From: Avimuribaculum sp964395975
GTDB taxonomy: Bacteria > Bacteroidota > Bacteroidia > Bacteroidales > Muribaculaceae
Direction of reading: 5' to 3'
DNA length: 13,770 nucleotides
Assembly: GCA_964395975.1 (NCBI GenBank)
Contig: CAYNBZ010000055.1
Span: 1 to 13,770, forward strand
The notes below the pieces were generated by a model. That model searched no databases and was not told the origin of the DNA. It worked only from the letters and a program-made list of their open reading frames with translations. Numbering within the stretch: position 1 is the stretch's first letter; each line of letters starts with the position of its first letter. This document shows positions 1 to 5,753 of this stretch, one piece after another. A program made the translations under genes and the position numbers.

Positions 1-1773
1 CTTGAAGGCACAGAAGCTGCTTTCGAGCCGCTTCACCATGTGGACACGGTATATTCCTGCCAACGTCTGTCCGATTTGTTCGGCGTGCTTGTATTTTTTC
101 TTATACTCTTCTTTCAAGAACTCAACGGCGCGATAGCGGGCATAATCAAGTCCTTTGCCATTGGGGTTCTTCTCGGTTTTCATGTCAGTCAGTTGCTTCA
201 CGGCATCTTTAAACCGTACTTTTGTGGCTGCATTCATCTCGTATTCAAGCTTTTCCGGCGGCAGGATATTCGGAAACACGATGCCTTGCGATTCTATGTC
301 ATGCTTATAGTCGGGGTCGTTGAGAATGTTGTTCCTTGTGCGCCGTATGGTAACCTTGTCTATTACGCTGTTCCTTATCTTGTCGTAAATCTTGTCCACG
401 TCTTCCGTCACGTCACGGTCTTTTTCTTTTCTCTCGCGCATCAGCTTGTTATAATCTTGAATGAGGGGCGAGAAGAAACCCTTGAGGTTGGGAACGCCGT
501 CGATGGTGCAGCTTTGGCTGTTCTGGAACAACAGCAACAGATTTTGGAGGTCATCGGGGCGGTTGTTCAACGGTGTGGCGGAGAGCAGCATGACTTTCTT
601 GCGTGTGCTGCGCAACAGGCCTATGTTGGAACATGGCGATTTGCAAATCTTCTGCAACTGGTCATATTTATCGGAATTGTCGCTGCGGAAGCCGTGCGCT
701 TCGTCAACGATTATGAGGTCGAACTCCTCCTTGTCCTTGTATTGGTCGCGCCCGTCAATCACTTTTGAGAGGCTTCCATTGGTGATGAACTGCGCTTTTT
801 TATATATGCCAAACTGCTTGAACGTCCTTTTCCAGTTGTCTTCGAGCGCGGGCGGATAGATGACCAATATGTTGGTGCCTCTGCCGTTGGCCTCAATAAA
901 CCGCTTTGCTATCATCGTGGCTATCACCGTTTTTCCCAATCCCACCACATCGGCCAAGAACAGTCCGTTGTGTTTCAGCAGCATTTGATAGCCTTGTATG
1001 ACGGCATCTTTCTGGTATTTCAATTCTTTCACCCCGTCAGGTAGCTCAAGTGTGAAGTCATCCTCTACTTGGTCGCCGAAAGTGTCGATGAGCACCTTTA
1101 TGTAAATTTCATAAGGCGTTGGCTGGTAGCCGAGGTAAGTCTGTTCCTTATAATTGGCAATGTCGGCAGGTGTGAGTGGTACTGCCTCATTCCACAGTAT
1201 GTTGAACTCGTCAAGGCAATATTTCACATCATCGTAATCCTTCATGGCCACGTTAAGCTCATATCTGGGTGACTGCGTTATGCCAAGCCCTGATTCGGAA
1301 ATGTTGGACGAGCCCATGATTACCCAACCATCGCTGTTCTCGCTGTGGTTTTGTGGCAGACAAAGGTAAAACTTGGCATGCAGGTTCTTTGTGGCGTGTA
1401 TTCTCATTTCCAGCCGTCCTCCCGCAAGGTCGTCGCACATTTGCAGGATGCCGGCTTCCACTTCAGGAGCATACTTTGCGTCGATAATGTCTTGTTTGAA
1501 CTCTTGGAAATATTTTTCCTTTGCCTCCACCTCCTTGCCCAACATCAGCAAGGCCTTGTTGTGGCGACGGAAAATGTCGTCGATGTTTATACCGACCAGT
1601 ATCTTTATTTCAGATACATCACCAAGTTCTTTTCTTAACTTGAAATAGCCTGATGAGCGGAAAAATCCGACAACGGCAAGAAACTTGTCGAATGTCGCCA
1701 TTTCCGATGCAATGCCTTTCAGTTTGTCGAAAAGGGTGTTGCCGGTTCCATTATTAAAAAACTTTGTGCCCAT
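1..1773 (-). CDS. PLD-nuclease / SNF2-DEAH helicase fusion, partial (C-terminus off the left edge)
   Basis: The reverse strand is open for 591 codons from an ATG at 1773-1771 to the window edge; the next in-frame stop upstream is at 1830-1828, so little can be missing at the N-terminus. Residues about 1-200 look like a phospholipase D-type nuclease domain: HAK at 132-134, then GSSN at 154-157 (the HxK...GS/N signature). A superfamily 2 helicase core follows: Walker A with VGLGKT (K281), DEAH at 357-360, and SATPLNN from 398. The second helicase lobe probably begins before the edge and continues outside. By family knowledge, such proteins are ATP-driven DNA translocases with a nuclease module, seen in restriction and phage-defence loci; DISARM carries similar parts as the separate proteins DrmC (PLD) and DrmD (SNF2). 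Sampled 60-base lines are about 48-55% G+C against 37% in a sampled rplY line, which hints at horizontal acquisition. Domain calls are firm; a defence role is inference. Confidence 0.85.
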   Translation of the reverse strand, partial: MGTKFFNNGTGNTLFDKLKGIASEMATFDKFLAVVGFFRSSGYFKLRKELGDVSEIKILVGINIDDIFRRHNKALLMLGKEVEAKEKYFQEFKQDIIDAKYAPEVEAGILQMCDDLAGGRLEMRIHATKNLHAKFYLCLPQNHSENSDGWVIMGSSNISESGLGITQSPRYELNVAMKDYDDVKYCLDEFNILWNEAVPLTPADIANYKEQTYLGYQPTPYEIYIKVLIDTFGDQVEDDFTLELPDGVKELKYQKDAVIQGYQMLLKHNGLFLADVVGLGKTVIATMIAKRFIEANGRGTNILVIYPPALEDNWKRTFKQFGIYKKAQFITNGSLSKVIDGRDQYKDKEEFDLIIVDEAHGFRSDNSDKYDQLQKICKSPCSNIGLLRSTRKKVMLLSATPLNNRPDDLQNLLLLFQNSQSCTIDGVPNLKGFFSPLIQDYNKLMRERKEKDRDVTEDVDKIYDKIRNSVIDKVTIRRTRNNILNDPDYKHDIESQGIVFPNILPPEKLEYEMNAATKVRFKDAVKQLTDMKTEKNPNGKGLDYARYRAVEFLKEEYKKKYKHAEQIGQTLAGIYRVHMVKRLESSFCAFK

Positions 1774-1804
1774 TTGAATCTGTTCAGCAACTCTTTTAAA
1801 GGTC

Positions 1805-1820
1805 AATCTCTTGATAAGAG
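1805..1820 (+). repeat. Left arm of 16-bp perfect inverted repeat
   Basis: AATCTCTTGATAAGAG here is the exact reverse complement of 1983-1998. The arm is itself nearly palindromic: ATCTCTT (1806-1812) and AAGAGAT (1816-1822) flank an asymmetric GAT core. It lies 32 bases upstream of the helicase ATG. It could be a recombination site of an invertible segment, or a binding site for a dimeric regulator. Confidence 0.8.
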
Positions 1821-1959
1821 ATATATTTCAAGAAAACAAATACTGGAAATCAATGTATTATTGGAATATGCAAGTGGATTTGCTAAACAATTCCGCATAA
1901 ATTGTCCTTCATATCCCATTATAAATAAGATTCGGGCACGGATTTTGCGATATTATGAG

Positions 1960-1967
1960 TACCTTTG
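1960..1967 (+). promoter_or_regulatory. Promoter-like -7 element between the inverted repeats, pointing right
   Basis: TACCTTTG fits the Bacteroidota -7 consensus TAnnTTTG. No convincing -33 TTTG is seen at the usual spacing; the nearest TTTG (1944-1947) leaves only 12 bases. In the order shown, it would fire rightward out through the arm at 1983-1998. If the segment were inverted it would map to about 1843-1836 on the minus strand, roughly 60 bases upstream of the helicase start. Evidence is one half of a bipartite promoter, so confidence is modest. Confidence 0.4.
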
Positions 1968-1982
1968 CCGTATCAACTACAA

Positions 1983-1998
1983 CTCTTATCAAGAGATT
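1983..1998 (-). repeat. Right arm of 16-bp perfect inverted repeat
   Basis: CTCTTATCAAGAGATT is the exact reverse complement of 1805-1820. The core reads ATC here and GAT in the left arm, so only the core fixes the relative orientation; the palindromic flanks read alike both ways. The similarity does not extend further on either side. The arms enclose 162 bases. Confidence 0.8.
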
Positions 1999-2191
1999 CA
2001 GATTTTCGCTAAAAAGTTCCTCTGGGAAATTCGTTATAAATCTTTAAGAATAGCTGTTCGCCCTGTCCACCACGCTTGTGTCGAGTGATGCAAGGTAGAT
2101 GCACGTGGTTTAGTATAAATTAAGCATTTTCTTCTAACTGCTTAATTATCTGTAAAGTTTCAATTTCAAGTCAGCATTTCTGCCGAAATCA

Positions 2192-2222
2192 GTTGTTATC
2201 TCACAGATTTTATCTAACTTTG
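2192..2222 (+). promoter_or_regulatory. Bacteroidota-type promoter of the rplY operon
   Basis: GTTG (2192-2195) is followed after 19 bases by TAACTTTG (2215-2222). This fits the -33 TTTG / -7 TAnnTTTG consensus with normal spacing. Transcription would start near 2229, leaving a leader of about 75 bases before the rplY ATG. The leader contains a weak hairpin, AAATTAAG (2254-2261) with CTTAATTT (2272-2279). Confidence 0.65.
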
Positions 2223-2303
2223 CGTCGCTTTTACATATTTCCGGTGTGATGGGAAATTAAGAAGCAAAAAACTTAATTTTTAGTAACACAAATCAATCAG
2301 AAG

Positions 2304-2954
2304 ATGAAAACATTTAAACTGAATGCAGAGCCGAGAATCGAACTTGGCAAAAAGGCTACTAAAGCACTTCGTAAAGACTCTAAGATTCCCGTTGCTTTAA
2401 ATGGTGGGAAAATCGTGGAACTTCCGTATAACGAGCCACTTTCTCCCGGGGAAAAAGTTGTAGAACTTTGCAACAACAAGGGTATTATAGCAACCGACCT
2501 TACAGTTTCTAATGAAGATGTTAGAAAACTCATATATACTCCCGACATCTTTGCAATAGAGCTCACATATAACGGCAAAACGATAAATGCAGTCCTTAAA
2601 GACATCCAAACGCATCCTGTTACCGATAAAATTCTTCACATAGACTTGTTGGAAGTCAATGACAAGAAACCTATCATAATGGAAGTGCCGGTTAAGCTTG
2701 AAGGTCACGCCGAGGGTGTAAAAGCCGGTGGTAAGCTCGTACTTTCCATGAAGAAATTGAAAGTAAAAGCCATATATACACAAATCCCCGAACGCGTAGT
2801 TATCAACGTTGAAAACATTAAATTAGGACAATCTCTCCAAGTAGGTGATTTGCACTTCGATAACTATGAAATTGTAAATGCAAAGAATGCAGTTGTTTGT
2901 GCAGTACAATTGACACGTGCCGCACGTGGAGCCCAGGCTGCAAACAGCAAATAA
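2304..2954 (+). CDS. rplY: 50S ribosomal protein L25/general stress protein Ctc
   Basis: The 216-residue protein has the two-domain layout of the long L25/TL5/Ctc form. Residues about 1-95 form the 5S rRNA-binding L25 domain; it opens with the typical stretch giving LNAEPRIELGKKATKALR, which allows few other readings. Residues about 100-195 form the C-terminal TL5-type beta domain, including a stretch around DLLEVN and PVKLEGHAEGVKAGG. A short basic Ala-rich tail ends it. It binds 5S rRNA in the central protuberance of the large ribosomal subunit. It is the first gene of a translation-related cluster, 15 bases ahead of pth, an adjacency found in many bacteria. The start is the ATG after AATCAGAAG; no strong Shine-Dalgarno is present, as usual for the phylum. 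Confidence 0.95.
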   Translation: MKTFKLNAEPRIELGKKATKALRKDSKIPVALNGGKIVELPYNEPLSPGEKVVELCNNKGIIATDLTVSNEDVRKLIYTPDIFAIELTYNGKTINAVLKDIQTHPVTDKILHIDLLEVNDKKPIIMEVPVKLEGHAEGVKAGGKLVLSMKKLKVKAIYTQIPERVVINVENIKLGQSLQVGDLHFDNYEIVNAKNAVVCAVQLTRAARGAQAANSK

Positions 2955-2969
2955 ACATGCTTCCACCCA

Positions 2970-3533
2970 ATGAAGTATCTTATCGTAGGATTGGGTAATA
3001 TTGGTTACGAATACCAAAATACCCGCCATAACATAGGTTTTAAAATATTGGATGCCTTTGCTGAGGCATCCAATATTACTTTCAATACACAACGATACGG
3101 TGATGTTGCACACTTGCGGGTCAAAAATCAAAATCTTGTGCTGCTCAAGCCATCAACTTATATGAACCTTAGTGGCGAAGCCGTAAGATATTGGAAAAAC
3201 AAAGAAAATATCGAACTTGAAAACATTCTTGTTATAGTCGATGACTTATCTTTGCCATTCGGTGCTATAAGGTTGAAAGGCAAAGGTAGCGATGGAGGGC
3301 ATAACGGACTGAAAAATATTGCTGCATTGTTGCAGACCGAATCATACGCACGGTTACGGTTTGGCATTGGAAATGATTTCCCACGAGGCATGCAAATTGA
3401 GTATGTGTTGGGTGCTCTGACAAAAGAACAACAGGATATTTTTAAAACCCGAGTGGAAATAGCAATTGATGCAATCAAAAGTTTTTGTCTTTCAGGACCG
3501 GCTTTCACTATGACTAACTTCAACAACAAGTAG
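2970..3533 (+). CDS. pth: Peptidyl-tRNA hydrolase
   Basis: This 187-residue protein hydrolyses the ester bond of peptidyl-tRNAs that drop off the ribosome, recycling tRNA in the cytoplasm. Bacterial Pth landmarks are all present: GLGN at 7-10, NTRHN at 17-21 with the catalytic histidine H20, the KPSTYMN block ending at N66, VDD at 90-92 with the acidic residue that assists H20, and GGHNG at 109-113. Length is normal for the family (about 185-195). It sits 15 bases after rplY and 12 bases before the S4-domain gene, so co-transcription is likely. No catalytic residue is missing. Confidence 0.96.
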   Translation: MKYLIVGLGNIGYEYQNTRHNIGFKILDAFAEASNITFNTQRYGDVAHLRVKNQNLVLLKPSTYMNLSGEAVRYWKNKENIELENILVIVDDLSLPFGAIRLKGKGSDGGHNGLKNIAALLQTESYARLRFGIGNDFPRGMQIEYVLGALTKEQQDIFKTRVEIAIDAIKSFCLSGPAFTMTNFNNK

Positions 3534-3545
3534 CAACAGAGAGAG

Positions 3546-3980
3546 ATGGCACAAGAAGAACGAATAGACAAATGGTTGTGGGCTACACGCATCTTTAAAA
3601 CACGCAGCATTGCTACAGATGCCTGCAAAAAAGGTCGTATAGCAATTGACGGCGTGACCGTGAAGCCTTCACGCACGGTGAAAATCGGAGATAAAGTTTC
3701 GGTACGGAAACCTCCCGTCACATATACGTTCGAAGTAATTGGGTTGGTTGAAGCACGGGTGGGAGCCAAACTTGTCCCCAATTATTTGAAAAACATTACT
3801 ACTCGTGACCAGTATGAATTGTTAGATATGGTAAGAATCAGCGGATTCGTTAACCGGCAAAAAGGTTTAGGGCGTCCGACGAAAAAAGAAGGCCGAGAAT
3901 TGGCCCAATTTACCGAAACAGCATTTTATGATTTTGATTTCGATGACGATTTCTTTGATGAATATGATGAAGAACCGTGA
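3546..3980 (+). CDS. HslR-like S4-domain RNA-binding protein
   Basis: Residues 1-60 are an S4 RNA-binding fold beginning with RIDKWLWATRIFKTR and continuing through the loop around GRIAIDG and the KIGDKV turn, as in Hsp15 (HslR). E. coli Hsp15 binds stalled 50S subunits carrying peptidyl-tRNA, which fits its position 12 bases after pth; whether this protein does the same is inference. The family-typical stretch near KGLGRPTKK (about residues 105-115) is present. The last 17 residues (128-144) are a striking Asp/Glu/Phe/Tyr tail unlike the basic tail of E. coli Hsp15. It is probably the last gene of the rplY operon. Confidence 0.85.
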   Translation: MAQEERIDKWLWATRIFKTRSIATDACKKGRIAIDGVTVKPSRTVKIGDKVSVRKPPVTYTFEVIGLVEARVGAKLVPNYLKNITTRDQYELLDMVRISGFVNRQKGLGRPTKKEGRELAQFTETAFYDFDFDDDFFDEYDEEP

Positions 3981-4026
3981 TACAGAAAATAACAATGCTT
4001 TGATATTTGTCAATACATTTTGAATT

Positions 4027-4065
4027 TTGCAACCTTATTGCAAGATTTCTTTTCTATATTTGCAA
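4027..4065 (+). promoter_or_regulatory. Promoter with three phased TTGCAA boxes upstream of the efflux operon
   Basis: TATATTTG at 4055-4062 is a good -7 element placed just before the ATG at 4067. Three TTGCAA copies lie at 4027, 4038 and 4060, spaced 11 and 22 bases, that is, on one face of the helix. The first two form a palindrome with a CCTTA spacer; the third overlaps the -7 box. No -33 TTTG at standard spacing is seen. The boxes may be operators of a metal-responsive regulator; no regulator gene is in the window. Confidence 0.45.
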
Positions 4066-4066
4066 C

Positions 4067-4501
4067 ATGTTAAATAAAGCCGTAAATAATATTATATCCC
4101 TATCATCGATATGTATCATAATTATTGGCAGCATGGTGCAGTTTCATCACCATTCTCACAATGGTGATGTTCATATTATTTACAGTTCTATCATTGAAAC
4201 CTTAATCGAATGCCAGCACACTGCTGCTTATTCGCCACATTGCAATCAAAGCAATGATTCTAATGCCGGCAGAGATAACTGCCCTTTAAAACTAAGCACT
4301 TTTAACCACATAACTAAACATACAAATATCCCTGTTACAGTACGGCTGATGCCTTATTGTTACAATCTCCACTCCCCTATTTTATATATTTATATTAATG
4401 AGGCAACCGGTTTAGATTATACAACTTCTTTCTATAGAAACATATTGACGCACCTGTTCAAAGCGAGTGCGATTGGGTTACGGTCGCCACCATGCCATTA
4501 A
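4067..4501 (+). CDS. Small His/Cys-rich exported protein of the metal-efflux operon
   Basis: I start this 144-residue protein at the ATG at 4067, just after the -7 element; an upstream in-frame start at 4007 would place the promoter inside the gene. Residues about 9-26 are strongly hydrophobic (signal peptide or membrane anchor), followed at once by HHHSHNGDVH (27-36), a plausible metal-binding cluster. Further Cys/His pairs follow: C49/H51, H58/C59, C72. The C-terminus ends LRSPPCH. Small proteins of this layout, with a His cluster after the leader and an LRxPP-like tail, are known to me in front of RND efflux genes in Bacteroidota; the family assignment is from memory (possibly DUF6769). 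A periplasmic metal-sensing or metal-delivery role is inference. It lies 108 bases ahead of the adaptor gene. Confidence 0.7.
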   Translation: MLNKAVNNIISLSSICIIIIGSMVQFHHHSHNGDVHIIYSSIIETLIECQHTAAYSPHCNQSNDSNAGRDNCPLKLSTFNHITKHTNIPVTVRLMPYCYNLHSPILYIYINEATGLDYTTSFYRNILTHLFKASAIGLRSPPCH

Positions 4502-4609
4502 ATTCAAGTAATAAATAACCTTACATTTTATAAAACAAGAGATAAGGCAAGAGAGCAATTAACTTCTTTTGTCATAATATATTAATAATCACGCACATAG
4601 TACAGTAAC

Positions 4610-5740
4610 ATGAAATATTTAGCTTATATTATGCCTTTATTTCTATTGGCAGCAGTTTCTTGCAATAGTAAAACACATCATACAGAAACAGAACACGTAG
4701 AAGATACAGAGGAACATGACCATGACCACGACCACGACCGCCACGTGGATGAGATAGTGTTTCAACAAGAAAAGGCCGAACGTTTCGGTGTCAAAACATC
4801 GGTTGTGAAGCTAAGCGACTTTAGTGAAACCATAATTGTATCAGGACAAATATATCCTGCTCAAAACAATGAACACGTAATTTCGGCAACAAAATCAGGG
4901 ATATTGCAATTTAAACAGGGTATCAACTTAGGAAGTCCTGTGAAAAAAGGAGAAACAATTGCGACAATATCGGCAAATCAAATTATTGGCGGTGACGAGG
5001 GCCAAAGTAAAAAAATCACGTTAGAAAATACCAAACGGGAATACGACCGTATATACGCCCTTTATAAAGATCACCTTGCCACAGAACGTGATTTTCTGGC
5101 AGCAAAAGAAGCATACGAACAAGCTCAAAACTCGTATAAGCCACAAACCGAAACCACAGCATCGACAACAACAGGAATAATTACAAAATTATATGCCAAT
5201 AATGGTAAATATGTAAATACAGGTGAGCCAATTGCTACCGTATCGGCAAACGATTCGTTCATTCTTTGCGCATATTTGCCCGAAAGGTATGGAAATATGA
5301 AAATAAAATCGGCAAATTTCAAGTCGGCGTACTCCGATTCTATTTTTAGCATTTCTGATTTTGATGGCAAATTAATGGCACAACCGTGTCATACGGTATC
5401 TACTGCCGGTTATCTGCCAATATATTTCAGCTTCAGCAAAGATGATGGCATAGCAACCAATTCTTACGCCGAAGTATATCTACTCGGAAACACACGGCAT
5501 AATGTTATTTCCATTCCTCTTACTGCATTGACAGAGGAACAAGGGAACTTTTTTGTATATGAGAAAATTGATGCCGAAGGATATGTCAAGCATTTGGTTT
5601 CTCTCGGCATGAATGACGGATTCAACGTTGAAATACTTTCCGGTCTGACTCCCGGCATGGAAATCGTAACAAATGGTGCTACTATTGTAAAACTTGCTGC
5701 CAACTCAGGTGCAGTACCCGGACATTCTCATGAACACTAA
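4610..5740 (+). CDS. RND efflux periplasmic adaptor lipoprotein (CusB/CzcB-like)
   Basis: This 376-residue membrane fusion protein would link the inner-membrane pump to the outer-membrane channel. It begins with a lipoprotein signal whose lipobox is AVSC (C18). A His/Asp-rich segment (23-45, eight His) follows and a second His cluster, GHSHEH, ends the protein; both suggest metal binding. Domains in order: first lipoyl half (about 88-119), alpha-helical hairpin (about 134-176, rich in Lys/Glu/Ala heptads), second lipoyl half (about 184-215, with GIITKLYANNGKYVNTGEPI), beta-barrel (to about 290), and a membrane-proximal domain ending in LTPGMEIVTNGA. It is followed after 13 bases by the pump gene. 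The substrate ion cannot be fixed from this sequence. Confidence 0.92.
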   Translation: MKYLAYIMPLFLLAAVSCNSKTHHTETEHVEDTEEHDHDHDHDRHVDEIVFQQEKAERFGVKTSVVKLSDFSETIIVSGQIYPAQNNEHVISATKSGILQFKQGINLGSPVKKGETIATISANQIIGGDEGQSKKITLENTKREYDRIYALYKDHLATERDFLAAKEAYEQAQNSYKPQTETTASTTTGIITKLYANNGKYVNTGEPIATVSANDSFILCAYLPERYGNMKIKSANFKSAYSDSIFSISDFDGKLMAQPCHTVSTAGYLPIYFSFSKDDGIATNSYAEVYLLGNTRHNVISIPLTALTEEQGNFFVYEKIDAEGYVKHLVSLGMNDGFNVEILSGLTPGMEIVTNGATIVKLAANSGAVPGHSHEH

Positions 5741-5753
5741 TTAAGACTTTACG

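Larger units (their letters stand above)
1821..2191. other. Intergenic region between helicase and rplY
   Basis: Outside the inverted repeat arms and the -7-like element I see no convincing gene. A TTG-initiated open frame of 104 codons (1774-2088, plus) crosses both repeat arms and matches no family I recognise. A 9-bp perfect hairpin (AATTAAGCA 2118-2126, TGCTTAATT 2139-2147, 12-base loop) lacks a T-run. It could insulate rplY from rightward transcription, but that is a guess. Confidence 0.5.

Noticed and set aside
40..859. Plus-strand open frames of 242 and 132 codons (40-768 and 461-859)
   Set aside because: They are antisense to the PLD-helicase gene, whose minus-strand frame carries clear Walker A, DEAH and SATP motifs. 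The plus-strand peptides show no family resemblance.
1944..1967. Full bipartite promoter made of TTTG (1944-1947) and TACCTTTG (1960-1967)
   Set aside because: The spacer is only 12 bases, against about 19 in the good rplY promoter, so only the -7 half is claimed.
1774..2088. TTG-initiated plus-strand frame of 104 codons between the helicase and rplY
   Set aside because: It starts one base after the divergent helicase ATG, uses TTG, runs through both inverted repeat arms and gives no recognisable protein. It is better explained as an open frame over regulatory DNA.
4007..4066. Extended N-terminus for the small His-rich protein starting at 4007
   Set aside because: It would put the -7 element and the TTGCAA boxes inside the coding region; the ATG at 4067 directly precedes a normal signal-like hydrophobic segment.
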